A stretch of DNA of 64,000 nt from Celeribacter baekdonensis. GTDB lineage: Bacteria > Pseudomonadota > Alphaproteobacteria > Rhodobacterales > Rhodobacteraceae. The notes below the pieces were generated by a model. It worked only from the letters and a program-made list of their open reading frames with translations. It searched no databases and was not told the origin of the DNA. The position numbers and the translations under genes were made by a program. The stretch lies in the NCBI RefSeq assembly GCF_900102315.1, contig NZ_FNBL01000003.1, forward strand, positions 1-64,000, given 5' to 3'. Numbering within the stretch: the first letter of the stretch is position 1; each line of letters begins with the position of its first letter. Below are positions 8,691-16,392 of this stretch, piece by piece.

Positions 8691-9680
8691 TTAGCAATAG
8701 CGCTCGACACCAACCATTTGCGCGTCTGAGTAGCGATCCCCATGGGCCCAGCCCACGGGCAGAACCTCTTCGATGTCCCAAAGATCGTCCTCGGAGAGAG
8801 AAATCGACGTGGCATCAACCCATTCGGCCAAATGCGCCGCCGTGCGTGTGCCGGGAATGGGCATCATGTGATCGCCCTGATGCAGCACCCACGCCAGTGC
8901 CAAGGCCGATGTGGTCACGCCTTTCTTGGCGGCATGGGCACGGAAAGCACGGACATGATCCATATTGGCGGACCAATTTGGCTCCATAAAGCGCGGGTTC
9001 ACTTTGCGGAAATCATGAGATTCAAAATTGGGTGGATCAAGATCGACATCACCCAATACCCCACGCCCCAAGGGAGAGAAGGGGATGAAGGCGATGCCCA
9101 AGTCTTCACAGGTCTGGATGACGCCCAATTCCGGCTGACGCGACCAAAGCGAATATTCGTTTTGCACCGCCCGGAGCGGCACCACCCGATGCGCGCGCTG
9201 GATGGTTGACGGCGCGACCTCGGAGAGGCCCCAGGCGTCGATCAACCCCTCTTCGATCAACCGCCCCATGGTTTCGGCCACCTCTTCGACAGGGCGTTCC
9301 TGTTCGCGGCGGTGAATGTAATAAAGTTCAACCTTGTCGCGGTTCAGTTTCTCAAGCGAACTTTCAAGTTCGGCACGGATGTAATCCGCCTCATTGGAAA
9401 AGCCGCGCGGCGGTCCGGGCACGATACCCACCTTGGTGGCCAGCGTCACTTTCGCTTGGGTTTCTTTCAAATACCGTCCGACGATGCGCTCAGAGCGCCC
9501 CATACCATAGATATTGGCGGTGTCCCAAAAGTCGATGCCCGCGGCCTCGACCGTGGCCAATGTTTCAAGGCTGGTGTCATCATCGGCGGGGCCAAAAAAG
9601 CCCGCAAAGCTCATGCAACCAAATCCGATGGCGCTGACCATTGGACCGTCTGTTCCCAGTTGGCGTTTGGGCATGGACAT
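8691..9680 (-). CDS. aldo/keto reductase
   Basis: A 329-residue (alpha/beta)8 NADPH-dependent oxidoreductase. It shows the N-terminal RQLGTDGPMVSAIGFGCM, the catalytic Asp-Tyr region DTANIYGMGRSE, the lysine in LATKVG, YYIHR where most relatives have a catalytic histidine, and the C-terminal cofactor segment PIPGTR. It belongs with the YajO/perakine-reductase-like branch; the substrate cannot be told. AAGGAGGGCC precedes the ATG. Confidence 0.9.
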   Translation of the reverse strand: MSMPKRQLGTDGPMVSAIGFGCMSFAGFFGPADDDTSLETLATVEAAGIDFWDTANIYGMGRSERIVGRYLKETQAKVTLATKVGIVPGPPRGFSNEADYIRAELESSLEKLNRDKVELYYIHRREQERPVEEVAETMGRLIEEGLIDAWGLSEVAPSTIQRAHRVVPLRAVQNEYSLWSRQPELGVIQTCEDLGIAFIPFSPLGRGVLGDVDLDPPNFESHDFRKVNPRFMEPNWSANMDHVRAFRAHAAKKGVTTSALALAWVLHQGDHMMPIPGTRTAAHLAEWVDATSISLSEDDLWDIEEVLPVGWAHGDRYSDAQMVGVERYC

Positions 9681-9788
9681 GAAAGGCCCTCCTTATCGTC
9701 TGATTTTATGGGAAAGGGCCACCCGTCTGGGCAGCCCTTGGATAGTTAGGTTGCAGGTGCAGAAAAACAAGCCGCAGAGCGCGATATT

Positions 9789-10496
9789 TTAGGCAAAAGC
9801 CGCCTCAAGCGCGATTTCGACCATGTCGCCAAAGCTGCGTTCGCGATCCGTCGAGGGCAGGGCCTCATGGGTCAGCAAATGATCCGAGACGGTCATGATG
9901 CCAAGCGCGCGCACGCCATGACGGGCGGCGAGATTATAAAGTTCAGCGGCTTCCATTTCGACGCCCAAGATGCCGTGACGCACCATGATCTCGGTCAGGT
10001 CGGGCCGTTCGTCATAAAACACATCAGAGGAATAAATCCCGCCGACATGCACGCCAGTGTCTTTGGTCCGCGCGGCCGCGACGGCGGCCTCAAGCAGGCC
10101 ATAATCGGCACAAGGCGCAAAGTTCAGCTCTTTGAAAATGCCGCGCGAGGGGGTCGAGAGCGTGGTGGCGGTCATTGCGATCACCACGTCACGCACCTTG
10201 ATGTGATGCTGCATCGCGCCACAAGACCCGATGCGGATCAGGGTTTTGGCACCATACTCGGTGATCAATTCATTGGCGTAGATCGACAGGGAGGGCATCC
10301 CCATGCCGGAGCCGTGAATGGTGACGCGATTGCCTTTGTAAGTGCCGGTAAAGCCCAACATGCCGCGCACTTCGTTGACCAAAACGGCGTCATCAAGAAA
10401 ATTCTCAGCCGCCCATTTGGCGCGATAGGGATCGCCCGGCATCAAAACGGTTTCGGCAATCTCTCCGGCTTTAGCGGCAATATGGGGGGTCGGCAT
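9789..10496 (-). CDS. deoD: purine-nucleoside phosphorylase, DeoD type
   Basis: A 235-residue hexameric-type phosphorylase, the usual length. It cleaves purine (deoxy)ribonucleosides with phosphate to base and sugar-1-phosphate. Hallmarks are [24 protein letters not shown] at the N-terminus, the phosphate-site [15 protein letters not shown], the sugar-site [10 protein letters not shown] and the base-site TVSDHL. It lies 60 bases after ecm on the same strand and may be cotranscribed. It could feed on nucleosides brought in by one of the two BMP-type transporters in the window. Confidence 0.95.
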   Translation of the reverse strand: MPTPHIAAKAGEIAETVLMPGDPYRAKWAAENFLDDAVLVNEVRGMLGFTGTYKGNRVTIHGSGMGMPSLSIYANELITEYGAKTLIRIGSCGAMQHHIKVRDVVIAMTATTLSTPSRGIFKELNFAPCADYGLLEAAVAAARTKDTGVHVGGIYSSDVFYDERPDLTEIMVRHGILGVEMEAAELYNLAARHGVRALGIMTVSDHLLTHEALPSTDRERSFGDMVEIALEAAFA

Positions 10497-10556
10497 CAGG
10501 GCACCTCTTGGTTTGAGTTGCCCCGACTATAGCTTTGATTTTCGCGGGGACCAGCC

Positions 10557-12524
10557 TTACTCCGCAGCCTCTGACGCGGGATCGACCAAACCGACGATGT
10601 CAAACATGATGCGGTTGAGTTCGAAATCTTTCGGCGTGTAGACGCGGGCCACACCCATCGCCAAAAGCGCCTTTTCATCCGCTTCGGGAATGATGCCACC
10701 CACGACCACCGGGATATGGCCCAACCCGGCCTCTTTCATCCGCTCCATCAAGTCCGCCATGAGCGGCATATGCGACCCCGACAGGATCGACAGGCCCACC
10801 ACATGGGCCGCGTCGCGCCCTGCGGCTTCGACAATCTCAGAGGGGGTCAGGCGGATGCCCTCATAGGTGATGTCCATCCCTGCGTCGCGGGCGCGGGCGG
10901 CGATTTGTTCGGCACCGTTCGAGTGGCCATCAAGGCCGGGTTTGCCGACGAGGAATTTGAGTTTACGGCCCAGCGAGGTCGAGACACGCGCCACCTCGTC
11001 ACGGATTTCGTCCAAGCCTTCGGTGCGGTTCGACGGGTTCACGGACACCCCGGTCGGGCCACGGTACTGACCAAAGGCTGCGCGGACCATGTCGCCCCAT
11101 TCGCCCGTCGTCGCCCCGGCTTTGGCGGCCTCAATCGAGGCGGGCATGATGTTGGTGCCGGATTTCGCCGCCTCGCGCAATTTGGTCAGCGCGGCTTGCA
11201 CGGCGACCTCGTTGCGTGACTGCCGCCACTCTTGCAAACGCCCGATTTGATCGGCTTCGGCCTCTGGGTCGGATTTCATGATCGCGCCATCCCCGGTGGT
11301 CAGCGGCGACGGTTCGCCCACGGTCCAGCGGTTCACCCCGACGACAACGGTCTCGCCGCCTTCGATCTTGGAAATGCGCTCGGCGTTGCTTTCGACCAGC
11401 CGCGACTTCATATATTCAATCGCCTCAATCGCGCCGCCCATGCCGTCAAGCGTGTCAAGTTCGGCGCGCGCACCCGCTTTCAACTCGCTCACCTTGCGGT
11501 CCACGGCGGGGTTGTTGTCGAACAGGTCGTCATATTCCAACAGGTCGGTTTCATAGGCGAGGATTTGCTGCATCCGCAGCGACCATTGTTGATCAAACGG
11601 ACGCGGCAGGCCGAGCGCCTCGTTCCATGCGGGCAATTGCACGGCGCGGGCGCGGGCGGTTTTGGACAGGGTGACGGCAAGCATTTCGATCAGGATGCGG
11701 TAGACGTTGTTTTCCGGCTGCTGCTCGGTGAGGCCCAGCGAGTTGACTTGGACACCGTAGCGGAAGCGGCGGAATTTCGGGTCCTCGACGCCGTATCGAT
11801 CACGGGTGATTTCGTCCCACAGCTCGACAAAGGCGCGCATTTTGCACAGCTCGGTGACGAACCGGATGCCCGCGTTGACGAAAAACGAAATCCGCCCGAC
11901 CATTTCCGGGAAGGCCTCGGCGGGCACTTTTTCTTTCAGGTCATCCAGCACGGCAATCGCGGTGGCCAAAGCAAAAGCCAGTTCTTGCTCTGGCGTCGCC
12001 CCGGCCTCTTGCAGGTGATAGGAACAGATGTTCATCGGATTCCATTTGGGCAGATGCTCACGCGTATAGGCGGCGACATCGGTGATCATTCGCAGCGACG
12101 GACGCGGCGGGCACACATATGTCCCGCGCGACAGGTATTCTTTGATGATGTCGTTTTGCACCGTGCCCTGAAGTTTCGACACATCTGCGCCTTGCTCTTC
12201 GGCGGCGGCGATATAAAGCGCCAACAACCACGGGGCGGTGGCGTTGATTGTCATCGACGTGTTCATTTGTTCGAGCGGAATGTCTTTGAACAACATCCGC
12301 ATATCGCCCAAATGCGCCACCGGCACGCCGACTTTGCCGACCTCGCCTTTGGCCAGTTCATGATCGCTGTCATAGCCGGTCTGAGTGGGCAGATCGAAGG
12401 CCACGGACAGGCCGGTCTGACCCTTGGACAGGTTGGTGCGATAGAGCGCGTTGGAGGCTTTCGCTGTCGAATGGCCCGCATAGGTACGGAAGAGCCAGGG
12501 TTTATCCTTTTTCGTATCAGTCAT
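10557..12524 (-). CDS. ecm: (2R)-ethylmalonyl-CoA mutase
   Basis: A 655-residue adenosylcobalamin-dependent mutase converting ethylmalonyl-CoA to methylsuccinyl-CoA. The N-terminal PWLFRTYAGHSTAKASNALY and the length fit Ecm (MeaA) rather than the longer methylmalonyl-CoA mutase. The substrate barrel occupies about 1-500; the C-terminal B12 domain carries LDGHSNG (His534 of DxHxxG as base-off ligand) and later LSGSHMPLM and VVVGGI. ATG 12524 has GAGG upstream; an ATG 8 codons earlier lacks one. It is divergent from ccr, whose product makes the mutase substrate (after epimerisation). Confidence 0.95.
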   Translation of the reverse strand: MTDTKKDKPWLFRTYAGHSTAKASNALYRTNLSKGQTGLSVAFDLPTQTGYDSDHELAKGEVGKVGVPVAHLGDMRMLFKDIPLEQMNTSMTINATAPWLLALYIAAAEEQGADVSKLQGTVQNDIIKEYLSRGTYVCPPRPSLRMITDVAAYTREHLPKWNPMNICSYHLQEAGATPEQELAFALATAIAVLDDLKEKVPAEAFPEMVGRISFFVNAGIRFVTELCKMRAFVELWDEITRDRYGVEDPKFRRFRYGVQVNSLGLTEQQPENNVYRILIEMLAVTLSKTARARAVQLPAWNEALGLPRPFDQQWSLRMQQILAYETDLLEYDDLFDNNPAVDRKVSELKAGARAELDTLDGMGGAIEAIEYMKSRLVESNAERISKIEGGETVVVGVNRWTVGEPSPLTTGDGAIMKSDPEAEADQIGRLQEWRQSRNEVAVQAALTKLREAAKSGTNIMPASIEAAKAGATTGEWGDMVRAAFGQYRGPTGVSVNPSNRTEGLDEIRDEVARVSTSLGRKLKFLVGKPGLDGHSNGAEQIAARARDAGMDITYEGIRLTPSEIVEAAGRDAAHVVGLSILSGSHMPLMADLMERMKEAGLGHIPVVVGGIIPEADEKALLAMGVARVYTPKDFELNRIMFDIVGLVDPASEAAE

Positions 12525-12821
12525 GGCGGGCCTCGTTCGCTGTATCATCTTTCGATGGGCAATAATATTTCTCAGAAGCGTTTATGCGTGGAATAATGTG
12601 CCAATGTCAATTCGCCGCGATGCGGCAGGGCGCGAAAAGAGGCGATTTTCCAAGTGACGTAAGGATATTGTCTCGCCCTTTGGTCGTAGGCGGCCTTGTT
12701 TTTGCGGGGTTTTTGCGGGGATTTTCTCAAAATGCTGCGATTGCTCGGTTATAAAATTTCAAAAATTGCTGCATCAGCATTGCATAATTACTTTTCAAAT
12801 CGTATCTAGAGGGCAGAGAGC
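12525..12821. promoter_or_regulatory. divergent ecm/ccr control region
   Basis: Holds no gene. It contains an 11-base tandem duplication, GTTTTTGCGGG twice at 12699-12720; an inverted repeat TGCTG-cat-CAGCA at 12767-12779; and a sigma70-like promoter for ccr, TTGCAT (12780-12785), 17-base spacer, TATCTA (12803-12808). The inverted repeat abuts the -35, where a repressor or activator would act. AATGCTGC at 12731-12738 resembles its left half. Confidence 0.45.
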
Positions 12822-12940
12822 CCGCGATTCTGCATCGCGGCGCAGGGCGGGGCCCTTTTGATGAAGCACAGTTGGTTGCGTCAAAAGGGTCCCAAACAAA
12901 ACAGATAAAAGATGAGCCTTTGGGGCGACCCGGCCCCGAA
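12822..12940 (+). ncRNA. structured 5' leader of ccr (three hairpins)
   Basis: Three stem-loops in a row between the predicted start of transcription (about 12815) and the ribosome site (GGAGG 12946-12950). Hairpin 1: CCGCGAT/ATCGCGG, 5-base loop (12822-12840). Hairpin 2: GGGCCCTTTTGA with TCAAAAGGGTCCC, one bulge, 19-base loop (12850-12893). Hairpin 3: TTTGGGGC/GCCCCGAA with one G-U pair, loop GACCCG (12919-12940). No T run follows any of them, so these are not ordinary terminators. Confidence 0.5.
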
Positions 12941-12957
12941 GTTATGGAGGACTGAAG

Positions 12958-14238
12958 ATGGCGCTTGATACGAAGCTGACGACCTACACAGCCGAAGAAA
13001 AAGATCTCTATGAGGTCGGTGAAATGCCGCCCATGGGCTATGTTCCAGCCAAAATGTACGCTTGGGCGATCCGCCGCGAACGTCACGGCGAACCTGAAAC
13101 CTCCTTTAAACAAGAAGTCGTTGAAACGCCGACGCTTGAGCCGCATGAGGTGCTTGTGCTCGTGATGGCGGCTGGCGTGAACTACAATGGCGTTTGGGCC
13201 GGTCTCGGCGTGCCAATCTCGCCGTTCGACGGTCACGGCGCAGAATATCATATCGCGGGCTCCGACGCCTCCGGCATCGTTTGGGCGGTTGGCTCGGCGG
13301 TGAAAAATTGGAAAGTCGGCGACGAGGTTGTGATCCATTGCAACCAGGACGACGGCGATGACGAAGAGTGCAACGGCGGCGACCCGATGTATTCCCCGTC
13401 ACAGCGGATTTGGGGCTATGAAACCCCGGATGGGTCTTTCGCGCAATTCACCCGCGTTCAAGCACAACAGCTTTTGCCGCGTCCGACCCACCTGACGTGG
13501 GAAGAGAGCGCCTGCTACACGCTGACGTTGGCCACCGCGTACCGGATGCTCTTTGGCCACCCGCCGCATGAGTTGAAACCGGGCATGAACGTTTTGGTCT
13601 GGGGCGCGTCTGGCGGTCTGGGCACCTATGCGATTCAGTTGATCAATGCCGCAGGCGCGAATGCGATTGGCGTGATCTCGGACGAAAGCAAACGTGATTT
13701 CGTCATGGGGCTGGGCGCAAAAGGCGTGATCAACCGCAAAGATTTCACCTGCTGGGGCCAACTCCCGACCGTGAACACGCCGGAATATACCGCGTGGTTC
13801 AATGAGGCGCGTAAATTCGGCAAAGCGATCTGGGACATCACCGGCAAAGGCAAGAACGTCGATATCGTGTTTGAACACCCCGGCGAGAGCACCTTTCCGG
13901 TCTCCAGCTTCGTCTGTAAAAAAGGTGGGATGGTTGTGATCTGTGCCGGGACCACCGGCTACAACCTGACCTTTGACGTGCGCTATATCTGGATGCATCA
14001 AAAGCGTTTGCAGGGCTCGCATTTCGCCCATCTCAAACAGGCGGCTGCCGCCAACCTGATGATGATCGAAAAGCGCATTCATCCGTTCCTGTCGGAAACC
14101 TTCACGTGGGATGAAATTCCCGCAGCCCACACGAAAATGCTGCGCAACGAGCATAAGCCGGGCAACATGTCCGTGCTGGTACAAGCGCCGACAACCGGGC
14201 TGCACACGCTGCAAGACGTAATCGACGCGGGCAAATAA
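12958..14238 (+). CDS. ccr: crotonyl-CoA carboxylase/reductase
   Basis: A 426-residue medium-chain reductase that carboxylates crotonyl-CoA with CO2 and NADPH to ethylmalonyl-CoA, the defining step of the ethylmalonyl-CoA pathway. Hallmarks: N-terminal YEVGEMPPMGYVPAKMYAWAIR, AAGVNYNGVWAGLG, HGAEYHIAGSDASG, the HCNQDDGDDEECNGGDPM loop typical of Ccr, the nucleotide fold WGASGGLGTYAIQ, and EHPGE plus HQKRLQGSHF in the catalytic half. GGAGG precedes ATG by 7 bases. Confidence 0.97.
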   Translation: MALDTKLTTYTAEEKDLYEVGEMPPMGYVPAKMYAWAIRRERHGEPETSFKQEVVETPTLEPHEVLVLVMAAGVNYNGVWAGLGVPISPFDGHGAEYHIAGSDASGIVWAVGSAVKNWKVGDEVVIHCNQDDGDDEECNGGDPMYSPSQRIWGYETPDGSFAQFTRVQAQQLLPRPTHLTWEESACYTLTLATAYRMLFGHPPHELKPGMNVLVWGASGGLGTYAIQLINAAGANAIGVISDESKRDFVMGLGAKGVINRKDFTCWGQLPTVNTPEYTAWFNEARKFGKAIWDITGKGKNVDIVFEHPGESTFPVSSFVCKKGGMVVICAGTTGYNLTFDVRYIWMHQKRLQGSHFAHLKQAAAANLMMIEKRIHPFLSETFTWDEIPAAHTKMLRNEHKPGNMSVLVQAPTTGLHTLQDVIDAGK

Positions 14239-14269
14239 GCCCTCTGCGCCAAGCCGAAATGGTTCAATG

Positions 14270-14303
14270 TCCCGCCCTTCCTCAGAGGGGCGGGATTTTT
14301 TTT
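14270..14303 (+). terminator. Rho-independent terminator after ccr
   Basis: CCCGCCC pairs with GGGCGGG across a short loop, followed by a run of eight T. Confidence 0.92.
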
Positions 14304-14426
14304 GCCCGTGGGTTTTCTTCTGAAATGGAGATCAACTCAAGGTTGATAAATTCGGTTGCGCTGGCGAATCTCAGGTGAGTCGGTTTTGACCGGGAAATTT
14401 CATTGCGCAACTCTCAGAAAATAAAC

Positions 14427-14441
14427 GAATTATTATAATTC
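14427..14441. promoter_or_regulatory. AT-rich palindrome upstream of the luxR module
   Basis: GAATTAT-T-ATAATTC is a perfect 7+1+7 inverted repeat in the 323-base gap between the ccr terminator region and the small ORF at 14562. It stands out from the GC-rich surroundings and could be an operator. The rest of this gap shows nothing I recognise. Confidence 0.35.
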
Positions 14442-14561
14442 ATAGGGTTAGTGAAATTAGGCTCGCTATTTATGGGGAGGCCATATCCGCGAATTTCAAA
14501 ATGCAAAAGCACCGTCTAGGGTTGTACGTGCAACCACTTTGATAACCGAAAGAGGGTTTAC

Positions 14562-14765
14562 ATGCGCAACGATTGGATACTTGATGTACTCACAGACCTG
14601 CGGACGTTTGCAGAGCAGAATGGCCTGACAGCGAGTGCTGAGCAGTTGGGCGATGTCTGCCTTGTCGTCGCGGCGGAGCTTTCTAACACGGGCCCGGAGT
14701 CGGAACAGGTGGGGGTGCATGACGGCGGATTTGCAAGACTTTCTGGAGGATATCCAGCGAGTTGA
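14562..14765 (+). CDS. small ORF preceding and overlapping luxR
   Basis: A 67-residue frame, MRNDWILDVLTDLRTFAEQ at the start, AEQLGDVCLVVAAELS in the middle. The first 45 residues look like a genuine helical small protein with coding-like codon use; the last 15 overlap the luxR start by 47 bases in another frame. I recall similar small ORFs just before luxR in roseobacters but cannot verify this. Translation through it would be coupled to luxR. It could be a leader peptide or a small regulator. Confidence 0.5.
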   Translation: MRNDWILDVLTDLRTFAEQNGLTASAEQLGDVCLVVAAELSNTGPESEQVGVHDGGFARLSGGYPAS

Positions 14766-15432
14766 AACGTTCGAAGGCTTTCAAAGCGCAACGGAGGATT
14801 TGCGTGACCTCTTAGCGATTTCTCATGTGGTCTATCATTGGGTCAATAGCGTGGGGGAAAGGTTCGGCGCAGGCACATATTCCTCCGAATGGGTCGACCG
14901 CTACCTTGAAAAAGACTACCTACGCATGGACCCGGTGATTTTTGGATGTTTCCAACGCTTCACACCCGTCAACTGGAAGCAACTGGACTGGTCCTCTAAG
15001 GCCGCAAAAACATTCTTTCGCGATGCGTTGGATTATGGGGTTGGGAACCAAGGCTACACCATCCCCATCCGGGGACCAAACGGTCAGTTCGCCCTGTTTA
15101 CGTTGAACCATACGGCTACGGATGAGGAATGGGATCGCCTGATTTCCCGCATCCAAAGAGATCTCGTCGTTGTTGCTCATGAGTTTAACAAAAAGGCTTT
15201 GGCTTTTGAGGCCGTCGACGAAAACCAAACGACTCCGACGCTTTCCCCCCGTGAATTGTCCGCGATCACCCATATTGCCAAAGGGTTGAGCCGGGCACAG
15301 GCGGCGGCAGAGCTTGGGATTTCCGAGCATACGCTGCGGGTCTATATCGAATCGGCACGCCACAAACTTGGGGCGTTGAACACGACTCACGCCGTTGCGC
15401 GGGCCCTGTCGATGGGGGTGATCATCGTTTAA
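14719..15432 (+). CDS. luxR: LuxR-family acyl-homoserine-lactone-responsive regulator
   Basis: A 237-residue quorum-sensing regulator. The N-terminal ligand domain has the conserved set in order: Trp and Tyr of SSEWVDRYLEKDYLRMDPV, Asp-Pro of the same segment, Trp of PVNWKQL and Gly of GYTIPIRG. The C-terminal GerE-type helix-turn-helix runs from about 172 (LSPRELSAI) through SRAQAAAELGISEHTLRVYIESARHKLG. The six ligand-pocket residues are intact, so it should bind a signal. ATG 14719 follows AGGTGGGG; the frame is open further upstream but overlaps the small ORF. The synthase gene is 162 bases downstream. Confidence 0.92.
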   Translation: MTADLQDFLEDIQRVETFEGFQSATEDLRDLLAISHVVYHWVNSVGERFGAGTYSSEWVDRYLEKDYLRMDPVIFGCFQRFTPVNWKQLDWSSKAAKTFFRDALDYGVGNQGYTIPIRGPNGQFALFTLNHTATDEEWDRLISRIQRDLVVVAHEFNKKALAFEAVDENQTTPTLSPRELSAITHIAKGLSRAQAAAELGISEHTLRVYIESARHKLGALNTTHAVARALSMGVIIV

Positions 15433-15492
15433 GAGGCTCTATCAAGGGTGGTTTGTCCCGTGTTGCGCTTAAATAGTAAGCATAGAACGCAA

Positions 15493-15509
15493 GGTGAACA
15501 TATGTCACC
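15493..15509. promoter_or_regulatory. inverted repeat upstream of luxI
   Basis: GGTGA-acatatg-TCACC lies 85 bases before the luxI start, in the luxR-luxI gap. It is a plausible LuxR operator by position and symmetry, though it does not match the CTG-N10-CAG lux box. Confidence 0.35.
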
Positions 15510-15594
15510 CCCTCGCGTACGCTTTGGATAGGTTATGGTTAACACTTGGATCGTAGCGTCCTCTCCAGTTGATGGAGACAGGAGCACTCACCCC

Positions 15595-16233
15595 ATGCTG
15601 CGCTATATTTACGGCGATGACCTTTACCATTTTCCGCGTCTGCGCGATACCATGTTTCGTGACCGCGCCGATCAGTTCAAAAATCGTCTTGGATGGGACG
15701 TGCAGGTGAACGAGGCTGGTGAAGAACGCGACGAATATGATGACATCAATCCGCTCTATGTGATTTGGCAAAAAACCGACGGCACCCATGGCGGGTCGAT
15801 GCGGTTTTTGCCGACAACTGGCGACACGATGGTCAATGACCATTTTTCCCATCTCACGGACGGCGTGCGCATTGAAAGCCCGTTCATTTGGGAATGCACC
15901 CGGTTTTGCCTTGCCCCCGGTGCGGATCGTCGGGTGACCGCCGCACTGACCTTGGCGGCAGGTGAGATCATGGAAGAATTCCAGCTCAAACATTTCGTTG
16001 GTGTTTTTGATCCGCGCATGGAGCGGATTTATTCCCTCATGGGCCTCGTCCCGGATGTGTTGGGCCGTGTCGGCGAAGGGCGCGACGTCATTGGCATTGG
16101 CCTATGGGAAATGCGCGAAGAGATTTTTACCCCCACATTGGCGCGTGCAGGGATTGATCGGGCGACCTCAAAACGCTGGTTCCGTGCCGCTTTTGATCAT
16201 CCGCAATGGGATGATATGCGCGCGATTGCCTAA
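15595..16233 (+). CDS. luxI: acyl-homoserine-lactone synthase
   Basis: A 212-residue AHL synthase making N-acyl-homoserine lactone from S-adenosylmethionine and an acyl donor. The invariant residues are present: Arg and Phe of LRDTMFRDRADQF, Trp of RLGWDV, two Asp in RDEYDDINPLY, Arg of GGSMRFLP, and Glu-x-x-Arg in FIWECTRF. ATG 15595 is chosen because GGAG is at 15582-15585 and family members begin with MLRYIYGDD-like sequence; an ATG 20 codons upstream is less likely. Acyl chain length cannot be read from sequence. Confidence 0.93.
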   Translation: MLRYIYGDDLYHFPRLRDTMFRDRADQFKNRLGWDVQVNEAGEERDEYDDINPLYVIWQKTDGTHGGSMRFLPTTGDTMVNDHFSHLTDGVRIESPFIWECTRFCLAPGADRRVTAALTLAAGEIMEEFQLKHFVGVFDPRMERIYSLMGLVPDVLGRVGEGRDVIGIGLWEMREEIFTPTLARAGIDRATSKRWFRAAFDHPQWDDMRAIA

Positions 16234-16264
16234 ATCTTTCCCTCTGGTGTCCCTGACGGCGGGT

Positions 16265-16382
16265 CTTTAAAGCGTAACTCCTTAAGCCTGACATAAGGGA
16301 AGGGGACGCGCCCAGGATCATTTTGGTCTTTTGGGCGTTTCGACCAAAATCTCTGATACAGGTTTGCTTCGAAACGCTTTAG
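16265..16382 (+). repeat. short interspersed repeat, copy 2 (TAAAGCGT ends)
   Basis: TAAAGCGT (16268-16275) and ACGCTTTA (16374-16381) are inverted ends. The right arm, CAGGTTTGCTTCGAAACGCT, matches the one at 7997-8022 with two substitutions and one indel. Inside, ATTTTGGTC/GACCAAAAT (16320-16350) forms a perfect 9-base stem. The element fills most of the luxI-helicase gap. Confidence 0.45.
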
Positions 16383-16392
16383 GGTCGCCGCC

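Noticed and set aside
11232-12596. Long open frame (454 codons) on the plus strand opposite ecm.
   Set aside because: Antisense shadow of ecm: composition rich in His, Arg and Gly, no domain, no ribosome site.
12850-12893. Hairpin 2 of the ccr leader as a Rho-independent terminator.
   Set aside because: The stem is followed by CCAAACAAAACAG, with no T run, so it is not a normal terminator.
15433-15594. Classical lux box (CTG-N10-CAG) before luxI.
   Set aside because: No match; only the GGTGA/TCACC inverted repeat is present, reported as a weak candidate.
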